This document shows, in pieces, positions 37,624-46,860 of a stretch of DNA of 64,000 nt (position 1 is the stretch's first letter; each line of letters starts with the position of its first letter). The stretch lies in contig CAWFMC010000013.1 in the NCBI GenBank assembly GCA_963816725.1, positions 124,001 to 188,000 on the forward strand, given 5' to 3'. Made by a program: the position numbers and the translations under genes. The notes below the pieces were generated by a model that did no database searches, was not told where the DNA came from, and saw only the letters and a program-made list of their open reading frames with translations. The stretch is from CAVSUB01 sp963816725. Its GTDB lineage: Bacteria; Acidobacteriota; Vicinamibacteria; Vicinamibacterales; 2-12-FULL-66-21.

Positions 37624-39201
37624 TCAGGTCTGCGGGGCCAGCTCCTTCGTGAACAGCGCACGCCCTGACAGGTCGTGCAGCGTGACGGTCATCGCCTTGG
37701 TGCGGCGATCGACGTGCATCCGGCCGAAGAACTGAAACCCGTCGCTCGGTGGCCGGTTCCCCTTCAGGCCGGGCGGAATGCCCGTGAAGACGACCTCGGG
37801 GCCGAACGTCGCATCCATCTTGTTCGGGCCGAACGTGCCGGCGTTGAGCGGACCGGCGACGAACTCCCAGAACGGATCGAACTCGGTGAACTTCGCGCGG
37901 GTCGGATGGTACTGATGGGCGGCGCAGTAGTGGATGTCCGCGGTGACCCAGACGACGTTGCGGATCCGCCGCGCCTTCATGAACCGTAACAGGTCGGCCA
38001 GCTCCAGCTCGCGGCCGAGCGGCGGGCCATCGTCGCCATTGGCGAACGCGTCGAAGTAGGACGGCGCGTCGGGCACCACCGCGCCGATCGGCATGTCGCT
38101 GGCGATGACCTTCCAGGTCGCGCGCGAGGCGGCGAGATGCGTCTTGAGCCAGGCGATTTGCACCGGTCCGGCAAACGCCGAGGTCTCGTCCAGCGTCGGT
38201 TGGCGGTTCTCGGTGTTCGGTCCGCGATAGCTGCGGAGATCGAGCGCGAACACTTCGACCAGCGGGCCGAACTCGACGGTGCGGTACACGCGGCCGGTCT
38301 CGTCCGCGCTGGCCGGGACAGGGTTGTACTCGAGGAACGCCTGGCGGGCGTGCTCCGCAATGAGCGCCATGCTCTTCAGCGTGTACTTCGTGTCCGCCGA
38401 GAGGTCGCGCGTCGGATACCAGTTGTCGCGGACCTCGTGATCGTCCCATTGGATGATCGATGCGGTCGCGGCGTTGAACCGGCGCATGTGCGCATCCGCG
38501 AGGTTGTATTGATACGCGCCCCGGAAGTCGCCGACGCTCTGCGCCGCTTTCGACTTGGCCTCCGTCACCACGTTCTTCCAGAACGTCCCGTCGTCCAGCT
38601 TCACTTCGGCGACGACCGGCTGATCGGCGTAGATGGTGTCGCCGCTGTTGATGAACAGGTCCGGCGCGGCGTTCAACATCGTCTCGTAGAGGCGAAGGCC
38701 GCCCCAGTCGGGATTGATGCCCCAGCCTTGGCCGACAGTGTCCGCCGACCAGGCGATGGTCACGTCGCGCGGGGCCGCTGCGGTCGACGCCGTGACGAAG
38801 CTCCCTGACTCGGGGTGGCTGATCCGGCGCAGGTCGGTGAGGTCCTGGAACGACACCCGGTAGAAGACGCGCTGTCCGGCCGGCAGCCCCGTCAACATTG
38901 TGCGGGCTGTGAAGTCGGATCCCTCGAGGGCGGCAGGACCAGTGACGCGGCGCGCGTTGGTGAAGCTCTCGGTGGTGGCGTACTCGACCAGCATGCGGGC
39001 CGGCCGATCGCTGCGGCTCCAGACCACGAAGCGATCCGGTCCGGCGGCGCCGGCAGCCACGCCGTACGGCATCGACGGCAGCGAGGCTTCGGACTGGACG
39101 ATCGCCGGCGCGCGGCCGAACACGACGCGGCTGGCGGCGAGCGATCCGACGGCACCTGCAAGCGAGGTGCGAACGAAGGCCCGGCGATCGATACGCGGCA
39201 T
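37624..39201 (-). CDS. phoD: PhoD-like alkaline phosphatase/phosphodiesterase, Tat-exported
   Basis: The 525-residue protein starts MPRIDRRAFVRTSLAGAVGS, a twin-arginine signal (R-R-A-F-V). An N-terminal Fn3-like domain (about 40-140) precedes a calcineurin-like PhoD core: TIAWSADTVGQGWGINPDWG, LFINSGDTIYADQ, IQWDDHEVRDNW, FALDLRSYRGP and VVWVTADIHYCAAH. PhoD enzymes bind Fe3+ and Ca2+ and release phosphate from mono- and diesters outside the cytoplasm. The first metal motif reads S-A-D-T-V where the family usually has a similar C-S-x-D or G-x-D, so ligand conservation is worth checking. The P1 peptidase gene ends three bases upstream; the two form an operon. Confidence 0.88.
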   Translation of the reverse strand: MPRIDRRAFVRTSLAGAVGSLAASRVVFGRAPAIVQSEASLPSMPYGVAAGAAGPDRFVVWSRSDRPARMLVEYATTESFTNARRVTGPAALEGSDFTARTMLTGLPAGQRVFYRVSFQDLTDLRRISHPESGSFVTASTAAAPRDVTIAWSADTVGQGWGINPDWGGLRLYETMLNAAPDLFINSGDTIYADQPVVAEVKLDDGTFWKNVVTEAKSKAAQSVGDFRGAYQYNLADAHMRRFNAATASIIQWDDHEVRDNWYPTRDLSADTKYTLKSMALIAEHARQAFLEYNPVPASADETGRVYRTVEFGPLVEVFALDLRSYRGPNTENRQPTLDETSAFAGPVQIAWLKTHLAASRATWKVIASDMPIGAVVPDAPSYFDAFANGDDGPPLGRELELADLLRFMKARRIRNVVWVTADIHYCAAHQYHPTRAKFTEFDPFWEFVAGPLNAGTFGPNKMDATFGPEVVFTGIPPGLKGNRPPSDGFQFFGRMHVDRRTKAMTVTLHDLSGRALFTKELAPQT

Positions 39202-39204
39202 CTG

Positions 39205-40314
39205 CTACTTATACCGCGCCGGGACCGTGCCGAGGTCGCGTGCCGATGGCACGCCGGCGACCGTCTCGCTCTGCGTCACCGCGCGGACGATCGCGTCAGC
39301 CATCGCCTCGGCGGCGAGCGCACCGATGATCGTCAGGTTCGGCGAGTCGTTGGCCCACGCGCCGGTGGCGAGCGAAAAGATCGTGTCGCCGTCCCCCGGC
39401 GTGTGAACCGGCGAGATCGCCCGGGCGTAACCGTCGTGGGCCATCTGGGCGACCTTCTGCGCCTGGACCTTGGTCAACTTGGCGTTGGTGGCCACGACCC
39501 CGATCGTGGTGTTCTCGCCGGAGCGCGGCTGCGCGCGCCGCAACAGCGCTCCGGAGCGGAGCAGCGTGCGCGCGTCAGCGAGCCCCTTGCCGTCGTCGGT
39601 CCGCACGCCGGCGACGACGTTGCCGGTCGCCGGATCGATGACGTCGCCGACCGCGTTCACCGCGACCAGCGCCGCCACCACGAGTCCATCCGGCAGCGTG
39701 ATCGACGCCGACCCGAGCCCGCCTTTCATCGACCGGTTCTGGCCCATCTTGCCGACCGTCGCGCCGGTCCCCGCCCCGACGTTGCCCTCCGCGACCGGAC
39801 CATCGCTGGCGGCGGCCGCGGCCTTGTACCCGCAGTCCGCCGTCGGCCTGATTTTCCAATCGCCGCCGAACCCGAGGTCCATCAGGATCGCCGCCGGTAC
39901 GATCGGGACCACACCGGCGCCGACCTTGTAGCCGATGTTGTGCTCCTCGAGCCAGCGCATGACGCCCTGTGCCGCGTCGAGGCCATACGCACTGCCGCCC
40001 GACAGCGTGATCGCGTTGACGATTTGGACCGTGTTCTGCGGACTGAGGAGATCGGTCTCGCGCGTCCCCGGCGCGCCGCCGCGCACGTCCACACCGCCGG
40101 TCGTTCCGTCCTGCGCCAGGATCGCGGTGCATCCGGTCGGCCGCTCGCTCAGCGTGAAGTGCCCGACCTTGATGCCCTGGACATCCGTCAGCCCTTTGCC
40201 GCGCCAGGCGCCCGCCGCCGCTGCTGTCGTAGCGTTCGGCGCCTGCCCGTGAAGCGATGCCGCGAAGATGCCGATCAGGGCGGCGACTGACGCGGTGAGC
40301 AGTGTGTCTCGCAT
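39205..40314 (-). CDS. Exported P1-family (DmpA-like) aminopeptidase
   Basis: The 369-residue protein has a signal peptide (residues 1-23, ending LHGQ) and the DmpA fold: GLTDVQGIKVGHFTLSERPT, GTTGGVDVRGGAPGTRETDL, NAITLSGGSAYGLDAAQGVM, then GNVGAGTGATVGKMGQ and MKGGLGSASITLPDG. The Gly-Ser in G-L-G-S-A-S is the expected self-cleavage site, and its Ser becomes the N-terminal nucleophile. Later conserved parts are NTTIGVVATNAKLTK and DGDTIFSLATGAW. Members cleave N-terminal L- or D-residues or beta-peptides. The signal peptide makes this one periplasmic or secreted. It is the first gene of a pair with phoD. Confidence 0.9.
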   Translation of the reverse strand: MRDTLLTASVAALIGIFAASLHGQAPNATTAAAAGAWRGKGLTDVQGIKVGHFTLSERPTGCTAILAQDGTTGGVDVRGGAPGTRETDLLSPQNTVQIVNAITLSGGSAYGLDAAQGVMRWLEEHNIGYKVGAGVVPIVPAAILMDLGFGGDWKIRPTADCGYKAAAAASDGPVAEGNVGAGTGATVGKMGQNRSMKGGLGSASITLPDGLVVAALVAVNAVGDVIDPATGNVVAGVRTDDGKGLADARTLLRSGALLRRAQPRSGENTTIGVVATNAKLTKVQAQKVAQMAHDGYARAISPVHTPGDGDTIFSLATGAWANDSPNLTIIGALAAEAMADAIVRAVTQSETVAGVPSARDLGTVPARYK

Positions 40315-40323
40315 GATGAACTC

Positions 40324-40510
40324 CGCTTCCCGCTTCCCGCTTCCCGCGCCGATGAACGCCCGACCTGAAAGTCGGGCCTACAACTGATGCGCGCGGGCCG
40401 AACGATTCAGGTCCTCTCGAGACGGCGCGACCTACGGAGCCACGTAGGCCCGACCTTCAGGTCGGGCGCACGCACGACCGCCGAGTCCGAGTCCCGAGTC
40501 CCCAGTCCCT
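40324..40510. repeat. Heptamer array H (CTTCCCG; GAGTCCC) flanking an inverted repeat
   Basis: Three CTTCCCG units (40324-40347) and about four (G/C)AGTCCC units (40482-40510) lie on either side of the long inverted repeat at 40357-40468. The right end touches the receptor stop codon. Confidence 0.88.
40357..40468. repeat. REP-like inverted repeat, 25-bp arms
   Basis: Arm 1 (40357-40381) and arm 2 (40444-40468) are complementary at 24 of 25 positions, separated by 62 bases. Each arm is itself a small hairpin (CCCGAC, six bases, GTCGGG). Such nested symmetry is typical of REP/BIME-type elements. It lies between the receptor stop and the P1 peptidase start region. Confidence 0.85.
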
Positions 40511-43500
40511 AGAAAGAGTACTTCGCCGCCAACTGGATTATCCGTCCATCCTCGGCCGACGTGATCTTTCCGAAATTCACCGTCCCAATCTGAATGCCGG
40601 GCTGCCCGAACCGCGTCTGGTTGAACAGGTTGAATGCCTCGACCCGCACCTGGATCTGGTGCCCGACCGGCAGCGCGACGTTCTTGAACAGCGACAGATC
40701 GGTGCGCGCGAAGCCGGGGCCGCGAACGGTGTTGCGGCCGCCGTTGCCCGGGCGCGTGCCCGTGTCGGCCACTGCGCGGCGGGTGAAGCAGCCGGTGTTG
40801 AACCACTGATCGATGGTGTGTGGCGCGTTCGCGTTCGGATCGCACGTCACATCGGGACGATTGGTCAGGTAGCGGATGTCGGTGGTCGGATCGTAGACGC
40901 CGGCCGGGAAGCCCGTCTGCCCTTGCACGATGCCGTTGACCTGCCACCCGCCGATGACGTGCTCGGCCACGGAGCCAAGATGGGTGGGTGTCGGCAGCTC
41001 GGCGCCGAAGCTGAAGACGAAGCGATGCCGGACGTCGAACAGCGCGTCACCCTTTTCATACGCCAGGGCCTTGTCGATCGAGGCTTGATCGCCGATCGTC
41101 ACGGGCAGCACCGGCCGCTGCTCACCGCCGATGTTCAAGCCCGACACGTGGTCGATGGCGTGGCCGTAGGTGTAGGACGCGAGGAAGTTCATCCCGTGCA
41201 CGGGACGCATCCGCAGGCTCGCCTGCAGCGAGTCGTACCACGAGCGCGCGACGGAGAACGTCGGCCGCACCAGTGAAAACGCCGGATAGAGCCGCGCCCC
41301 GGGCGTCGTCTGGCCGGGGACGTAGAGGCCCGGGTTGACCTCCATGAAGATCGGCAGGTGATAACCGCGCGAGCCGACGTAGCCGAGCTCGGCGCCGAGA
41401 TTCGCGCCGATCTGCTGCTGCCAGGTCAGGTTGTAGTGTTGTGCGTAGGGCGTTTGAAAATCGGTGCCCCAGCCGATGAAGATCAGACCGGGCGGAAAGT
41501 CGACCGCGCCGCCGCTCACCGCGGCGAGCGGGTTGGCGAGCGTCAGCGGGGCAGGCGGTGAGTTCACTTCGAGCAAGGGCGTGAAGGGTGGCGCCAGCAC
41601 GCCGTTCTGGAAGAAGTCCCCCTGGCCGGCCAGCGCGTCGTAGAAGATCCCCCACGCCCCGCGCAGGCTCGACTTGCCGGTCCCCGTCGGATCCCACACC
41701 ACCCCGAGGCGCGGCGCGACGTTGTTGGTGTCGGTCTCGTAAGTGCCGTCCGGTACGCCGGCGTCGCCCGGGTAGACCAGGCCCAGCGGCGCGGCCGGAA
41801 ACCGCGTCGACTGCTGGCCCGGACGGAACGAGTTCAGGGCCCCGTTCACATCCTTGAACGGGATCGGCAGCTCATAGCGCAGCCCTGCGTTCACTGTGAC
41901 TTTCGCGACCGGACGGAACTCGTCCTGCACGTACGCCGCGTACAGCCAGCCTTCGCCGTCCTGCGCGGTGTTCTGGGTCGCGCGGCGGAACTGCGCCGGC
42001 AGGCCGAGCAGGAAATCCGCGAGGGCGTTGCCGGTGCGCGCGGCGGTGTCTCCGGTGAACGTGTAGTCGCCGTTCGGGCGGTTCACGAAATTGATGACCA
42101 TGTGCTCCTGGCGGATATCCAGGCCGGCTTTCGCCGAGTGCTTGCCGGTCACCCAGGTGAGGTCGTCGGTGAACTGCCGCACCTCGTTCAGCCGGCTGAC
42201 GAACGGCTGCTGCGCGTCGCCGGTGCTGAAGAAGCCGGTCACGGTGATGTTCGCCAGGCCGGCGGCGTCCGGGACGTTCTGCGGCACGTTGATCCCGTAG
42301 TCGGTGTTCGACAAGCCGCTGGTCGCCTGGGGCGAAGCGCCAATCCGGTTGTACGAGAACCGCGCCACGTTGATCAGCCGTGACGTGAACTGATGCGTGT
42401 CCGAGGCCATCACGTCCTGCAGCGTCGCATCCGCCACGGTCCCGATCGGTCTCGTCGTCGGCGGTATGATCGATTCGGTGTCGCTGCGCAGGTAGCGCAC
42501 CAGCATCGAGTTCTTCTGACTCAGGTTGTAGTCCCACCGGATCCCCATCTGATCGCGATCGTCGACCGCGTCGGGTGACGCGATATACCGCGTTCCGGTG
42601 GCGTCATTCGCGCGCGGGACGAAGTCGTCGATCAGCTTGCGCGCAGCCGGGCTGATCCGCTCCGCCGGGACGACGTTGCCGGGGAATGGCAGGCCGGTCA
42701 GCGGATCCCGGATCGTCGTCGAGCCGAAGTTGCCGTTGCGCTGCGCATCGCTGGCGACGACGATGTTCTGGGTCTGGCCGCTGGTGTTGCGGTGGCCTTC
42801 GTAGTAGCCGAACGCGAACATCTTGTTGCGCTGCAGCGGCCCGCCCAAACTGCCACCGAACTGGTTCTGCTTCAGCTTCGGCTTCGGCTGTGTCGGCGAC
42901 GCGAAGAAGTTCCTCGCCTGCAGCGCGTCGTCGCGATTGAACTCCCAGGCGGCGCCGTGGACCGCGTTGCTGCCGGCGCGGGTGACGACGTTCACCACTG
43001 ATCCGGAGTTACGGCCGTACTCGGCGCTGTAGGAGTGCGTCAGGATCTTGAACTCCTGGATCGCATCCGGCGGCGGGCGCAGCACGAATCCGGTGTTGAA
43101 GGTGTCGTTGTTGCTGGCGCCGTCGAGCAGGAAGTTGTTCGACTGATTGCGCTGCCCATTGACGGAGAAGCCGGCCGTCGCCGCGCCGAAGCCACCCGGT
43201 GTCGCGTCGCCGGCAGCGCCGCCGAGTGCCGCCGGCGCGGCGGTCACGCCGGGCAGGCCCATCGCGAGTTGCGCGAAGTTGCGGCCGTTCAGCGGCAGGT
43301 CGAGGATCTTTTTCTGCTCGATCACCACGCCCAGCGTGGCACTGCTGGTTTCGACCAGCGGGGCGTCCAGTGAGACGGTGACGTTCTCCTCTACGCGGCC
43401 GACGGCCAGCTTCAGGTCGACCCGCGAGGTCGACTCCACTTCGACGGTGATGCCTTCGCGAATCACGGTCTTGAAGCCGGCCAGCGTCGCCTTGACGTCG

Positions 43501-43736
43501 TAGCGGCCCGGGGGCAGCAGCGTCACGTTGTAGAACCCGTCGGACCCGGTGACGACGGTGCGGACCTGGTTGGTGGCCGTGTTGGTGACGGTGACCGTCA
43601 CGCCGGGCATCACCGCGCCACTGTCGTCGGTGGCCACACCGGTGACGGTGCCGGTCGCTTGTGCGTGGGCCGGCGCGGCCAGCCCCAGCACGACCATCGC
43701 GATTAGCAGGACCTTCGGCAATACGGACTGTGCCAT
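40509..43736 (-). CDS. TonB-dependent receptor-like outer-membrane protein with carboxypeptidase-regulatory domain (Oar-type)
   Basis: ATG at 43736 follows GGGGAGG. The 1075-residue protein has a signal peptide (1-25), a CarboxypepD_reg domain (about 28-105: GTVTGVATDDSGAVMPGVTV, SDGFYNVTLLPPGRYDV), a plug (about 110-250: IEQKKILDLPLNGRNFAQLA, FSVNGQRNQSNNFLLDGASN, YSAEYGRNSGSVVNVVTRAG) and a large barrel ending LAAKYSF, with the C-terminal Phe recognised by the BAM machinery. These receptors are numerous in Acidobacteriota and probably import large or scarce solutes. No ligand can be assigned. The M20 hydrolase gene lies just upstream on the same strand (56-bp gap), so the receptor may import its substrate. 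Confidence 0.92.
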   Translation of the reverse strand: MAQSVLPKVLLIAMVVLGLAAPAHAQATGTVTGVATDDSGAVMPGVTVTVTNTATNQVRTVVTGSDGFYNVTLLPPGRYDVKATLAGFKTVIREGITVEVESTSRVDLKLAVGRVEENVTVSLDAPLVETSSATLGVVIEQKKILDLPLNGRNFAQLAMGLPGVTAAPAALGGAAGDATPGGFGAATAGFSVNGQRNQSNNFLLDGASNNDTFNTGFVLRPPPDAIQEFKILTHSYSAEYGRNSGSVVNVVTRAGSNAVHGAAWEFNRDDALQARNFFASPTQPKPKLKQNQFGGSLGGPLQRNKMFAFGYYEGHRNTSGQTQNIVVASDAQRNGNFGSTTIRDPLTGLPFPGNVVPAERISPAARKLIDDFVPRANDATGTRYIASPDAVDDRDQMGIRWDYNLSQKNSMLVRYLRSDTESIIPPTTRPIGTVADATLQDVMASDTHQFTSRLINVARFSYNRIGASPQATSGLSNTDYGINVPQNVPDAAGLANITVTGFFSTGDAQQPFVSRLNEVRQFTDDLTWVTGKHSAKAGLDIRQEHMVINFVNRPNGDYTFTGDTAARTGNALADFLLGLPAQFRRATQNTAQDGEGWLYAAYVQDEFRPVAKVTVNAGLRYELPIPFKDVNGALNSFRPGQQSTRFPAAPLGLVYPGDAGVPDGTYETDTNNVAPRLGVVWDPTGTGKSSLRGAWGIFYDALAGQGDFFQNGVLAPPFTPLLEVNSPPAPLTLANPLAAVSGGAVDFPPGLIFIGWGTDFQTPYAQHYNLTWQQQIGANLGAELGYVGSRGYHLPIFMEVNPGLYVPGQTTPGARLYPAFSLVRPTFSVARSWYDSLQASLRMRPVHGMNFLASYTYGHAIDHVSGLNIGGEQRPVLPVTIGDQASIDKALAYEKGDALFDVRHRFVFSFGAELPTPTHLGSVAEHVIGGWQVNGIVQGQTGFPAGVYDPTTDIRYLTNRPDVTCDPNANAPHTIDQWFNTGCFTRRAVADTGTRPGNGGRNTVRGPGFARTDLSLFKNVALPVGHQIQVRVEAFNLFNQTRFGQPGIQIGTVNFGKITSAEDGRIIQLAAKYSF

Positions 43737-43768
43737 CGCTCGTGCCTCCCCACGTTCGCCAAAGCTAC

Positions 43769-43784
43769 GGCGGGCAAGCCCGCC
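43769..43784 (-). terminator. GC hairpin after the M20 gene
   Basis: Perfect 7-bp stem GGCGGGC/GCCCGCC with a two-base loop lies between the M20 stop and the receptor start. There is no proper U-tract, so it may be a weak terminator, an attenuator or a REP-like unit. Confidence 0.35.
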
Positions 43785-43792
43785 AACCTGCC

Positions 43793-45109
43793 TCAAGGCA
43801 CCGCCGGACGGGCCCGAGCCGCCCCGTGCCCGAGTCCCGGGTCCCCCGCGAGATCCATCACCGCCAGCGCAATCACTTTGGTCGCGGTGATCAAATCGTC
43901 CACGCTGCAGTACTCGTCGGGCTGATGCGCAAGGTCCAGGATACCCGGGCCATAGGCGACGCAGTGGGGCACGCCGGCGATCCGCGCGACGTGCTTCTGG
44001 TCGTAGGTCCCCGGACTGGCGACCAGCTCGCCGCCCCGTCCCAGGACTCGACGCAGCGCTCGATCGAGCGCGGAGACGACCGGTGATCCGTCCGGCGTGC
44101 GTACCGGGTGGACGACCATCAGATCCTTCAGCTCGTAGCGCAGCCCCGGCACGTCCGCGGCGATCGCGTCCAGTAGGGTGACGATTTCCGCCCGGGTCGC
44201 GTCGAACCCTTCCTCGAGCAGGAAGCGGCGATCGAACACCGCGCGGCAGGTGTCCGCGACGCACGGCGTCTGGATGCCGTGCACCGGCTGGCCGCCCTCG
44301 ATGCCGTTGATGTTCAGGGTCGCGTTCCGGGCCCCCGGCGGGATCACGGGCACCGCGGTGGTGCGGGCGGCGAGGCGAGGCAGGAGCTCGCGCTGTATCC
44401 GATCGAGGACGACACCCATGTGATCGATCGCGCTGGTCCCGAGAAACGGCATGCTGCCGTGGGCAATGCGGCCGCGGGTCAGGACCTCGAACCAGTAGAC
44501 GCCGCGGTGGCCGACGCAGATCCGATCGACGTAGAGCGGCTCCGGGATGATCACGTAGTCGGTCCGGCTCGCGCTGATCCGCCCGTGTTCGGCCAGCCAC
44601 GCCACGCCGGCGAATCCACCGCTTTCCTCGTCGACGGTGCCGCTGATCTCTACCGAGCCCGCCAACGTCACGCCAGCGCGGCGGATGGCTTCCAGCGCGA
44701 ACAGCGCCGCCGCGATGCCCGCCTTCATGTCACACGCGCCGCGCCCGTAGATGCGCCCGCCCTCGACGGCGCCGCCAAACGGATCCCGTGTCCAGCCGTC
44801 GCCCGCCGGTACGACGTCGAAGTGGCCGTTCAGATGCACCATGGGACGCGCCGCGCGCCCCAGCCTGGTGCCGACGACGTTGATGCGGGGATGACGCGAG
44901 GTATGTTCGGGCCGGCCGTCGGCAGGGAAGTACTCGACGTCGAACTGGCACCGCGCCAGGCGATCGCCGATCAGGCGCGCACAGTCCTCGTAGGCCTCGC
45001 CGGGCGGATTGACGGTCGGGATGCGGATCAAATCCCGAGTGAACGCGACCGCCTCGTCTGCTGCCGACTCGATCTCGGAGACGACGCGGTCGATCGCAGC
45101 AGTGGACAT
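43793..45109 (-). CDS. M20-family metallohydrolase (ArgE/DapE-like)
   Basis: The 438-residue protein is a full M20 di-zinc amidohydrolase: MVHLNGHFDVVPAGDGW (first metal His and catalytic Asp), GRIYGRGACDMKAGIAAALF (bridging Asp), EISGTVDEESGGFAGVAWL (catalytic Glu pair), the dimerisation lid (GRIAHGSMPFLGTSAIDHMG) and a late His in GILDLAHQPDEY. The family includes acetylornithine and succinyl-diaminopimelate deacylases and dipeptidases. An opening such as RDLIRIPTVNPPGEAYEDCA is the general ArgE/DapE form and does not fix the substrate. It has no signal peptide and is cytoplasmic. It is divergent from an SSS symporter (197 bp between starts). Confidence 0.88.
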   Translation of the reverse strand: MSTAAIDRVVSEIESAADEAVAFTRDLIRIPTVNPPGEAYEDCARLIGDRLARCQFDVEYFPADGRPEHTSRHPRINVVGTRLGRAARPMVHLNGHFDVVPAGDGWTRDPFGGAVEGGRIYGRGACDMKAGIAAALFALEAIRRAGVTLAGSVEISGTVDEESGGFAGVAWLAEHGRISASRTDYVIIPEPLYVDRICVGHRGVYWFEVLTRGRIAHGSMPFLGTSAIDHMGVVLDRIQRELLPRLAARTTAVPVIPPGARNATLNINGIEGGQPVHGIQTPCVADTCRAVFDRRFLLEEGFDATRAEIVTLLDAIAADVPGLRYELKDLMVVHPVRTPDGSPVVSALDRALRRVLGRGGELVASPGTYDQKHVARIAGVPHCVAYGPGILDLAHQPDEYCSVDDLITATKVIALAVMDLAGDPGLGHGAARARPAVP

Positions 45110-45306
45110 GCGTGATGAATGACGGCGTGACCGTGCGATGACCGTTTTCTACTGGATGGCCGGTTCGTTGTCAAACCTGCGCGGCATCGGATACCATCGC
45201 CGCGCTTCGATGGCCACTGCCGCGCCGCCGAGAGGACCCGCCCGCCCGCCTCTTGCAGGCAGCTGCCATCCGTTGTCGTTCCGCACTCACCCGCCGTCCC
45301 GCTGAC

Positions 45307-46674
45307 ATGGGCTACCTGGCGCTGCTGGTCGTCTATTCCGCCGCGCAGATCGCGCTGGGCCTGTGGATCGGCCGCCGCGTGCGCACCGCGACGGACTTCT
45401 TCGTCGCCGGCCGCCGGCTCGGGCCCGGCCTGATCTTCTCGACCATGCTCGCCGCGAACATCGGCGGCGGTTCCACCGTGGGCGCCACCGGGCTTGGTTA
45501 TCGTGACGGACTGGCCGCGGTCTGGTGGGTCGGTTCGGCGGCCGTCGGATCGGTTGCGCTGGCGATGTGGATCGGTCCCGCCATGCGCCGGGTTGCCGCC
45601 GAGCGCGATCTACGCACGGTCGGGGATTTCCTCGAGTATCGCTTCGGCATCGCGGTCCGGACCGCGATTGCCGGGCTGCTGTGGTTCGGCGCGGTTTTCA
45701 TTCTGGCCGGCCAGCTCGTCGCCATCGCCACCATCCTCGAAGCGATCGTCCGCGTGCCGTTCGTGCTCGGGTGCGTGATCGGCGGCCTGCTGATCACGAT
45801 CTACTTCACGGCTGGCGGCCTGCTCACGTCGGCGTGGGTCAACCTGGTCCAGCTCTCGGTCAAGTTGATCGGTTTTGCGCTGGCGCTGCCGTTGGCGCTC
45901 GCCGCGGTGGGCGGCTGGCCGGCGCTCCGGGCGATGCATCCCACAACGGACTACTGGAACCTGTGGCACGGCGGCCGATCCGGCCTGGTGTACCTGGCGA
46001 TGCTGGGCCCCGCGTTCGTCGTCTCGCCAGGGTTGCTGCAGAAAATCTACGGGGCCCGCGACGATCGCGCGGTGCGGATCGGCGTCGGGCTCAATGCCTT
46101 GGGGCTGGCGCTGTATGCGCTGGTCCCGGTGGTCATGGGCATGATCGCGCGGCTGCAATTCCCCGATCTCGCCGCGCCGAAGGATGCGCTGCCGACGCTG
46201 CTGCTCCACGGCGTGCCGGCGATCGTCGGCGCGATCGGGCTGGCGGCGGTGTTCTCCGCCGAGCTGAGCGCCGCCGACGCGGTGCTGTTCATGCTGACGA
46301 CATCGCTGTCGCAGGATTTCTACAAACGGTTCGTCAACCGGGGCGCGACGGACGGGCAGGTGCTGCGTGTCACGCGCCTCACGGCGGTCGTCGCCGGCGC
46401 ACTCGGCGTGCTGGTCGCGATCCTGGCCAGCGACGTCATCGACGCCCTGTCCATCTTCTACACGTTGATGGCCGTCAGTCTGTTCGTACCGATTCTTGCC
46501 GGCCTCTTCACCCGACGGCCACGTCCGACCGCCGCGCTCGCCGCCATCGTCTGCGGCGTGATCGTCGTCGTCGCCGTCCAGTTTGGCGTCGGGCCTGCGG
46601 GGATCAAGGGCTTCACCCCGGCAATGCTCGGACTGGTCGGAGCGTTCGGTGCCTATGTTGTGGTGAGACGATAG
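45307..46674 (+). CDS. Sodium:solute symporter (SSS family)
   Basis: ATG at 45307 gives 455 residues with about twelve to thirteen hydrophobic helices. SSS signatures are visible: ATDFFVAGRRLGPGLIFSTM, AANIGGGSTVGATGLGYRDG, a sodium-site helix VYLAMLGPAFVVSPGLLQK, IYGARDDRAVRIGVGLNALG and AAVFSAELSAADAVLFMLTT. The extended upstream reading frame lacks a start signal, so ATG 45307 is preferred. Substrates of the family range from proline and pantothenate to sugars and cannot be read here. Being divergent from the M20 hydrolase, it may bring in that enzyme's substrate. Confidence 0.9.
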   Translation: MGYLALLVVYSAAQIALGLWIGRRVRTATDFFVAGRRLGPGLIFSTMLAANIGGGSTVGATGLGYRDGLAAVWWVGSAAVGSVALAMWIGPAMRRVAAERDLRTVGDFLEYRFGIAVRTAIAGLLWFGAVFILAGQLVAIATILEAIVRVPFVLGCVIGGLLITIYFTAGGLLTSAWVNLVQLSVKLIGFALALPLALAAVGGWPALRAMHPTTDYWNLWHGGRSGLVYLAMLGPAFVVSPGLLQKIYGARDDRAVRIGVGLNALGLALYALVPVVMGMIARLQFPDLAAPKDALPTLLLHGVPAIVGAIGLAAVFSAELSAADAVLFMLTTSLSQDFYKRFVNRGATDGQVLRVTRLTAVVAGALGVLVAILASDVIDALSIFYTLMAVSLFVPILAGLFTRRPRPTAALAAIVCGVIVVVAVQFGVGPAGIKGFTPAMLGLVGAFGAYVVVRR

Positions 46675-46677
46675 GCG

Positions 46678-46845
46678 TCGCTTCCAGCTTCCAGCTTCCA
46701 GCTTCGAGGATGCCAACCATCCGAACGCGAGAACCTGAACCCTGCACCCTTGCACCCTGAACCTTGAACCTTCCGACCGCCGAACGCCGAGCCGACCCGA
46801 GCGCCCGAGTCGCCGAGTCCCGGGTCCCGAGTCCCCGAGTCCCGA
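46678..46845. repeat. Heptamer array I, several families
   Basis: Three CTTCCAG units plus CTTCGAG (46681-46706), then (T)GAACC(C/T)T and GCACCCT units (46733-46770), then GAGTCCC-type units with 7-8 bp steps (46806-46843). It lies between two genes on the plus strand. Confidence 0.85.
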
Positions 46846-46851
46846 TATAAT
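46846..46851 (+). promoter_or_regulatory. TATAAT -10 element giving a probably leaderless mRNA
   Basis: A perfect TATAAT ends ten bases before the ATG at 46861, so transcription should begin at or within a few bases of the start codon. It directly adjoins the end of heptamer array I. No -35 hexamer is evident in the array. Confidence 0.55.
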
Positions 46852-46860
46852 TCCTCCGCT

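Noticed and set aside
38815..40290. Open frame of about 490 codons antisense to the P1 peptidase and phoD
   Set aside because: Arg-rich shadow without recognisable domains.
43737..44600. Upstream extension of the first receptor's frame into the M20 gene
   Set aside because: The signal peptide and GGGGAGG at 43736 set the real start; the extension is an antisense-like low-information sequence inside a real gene.
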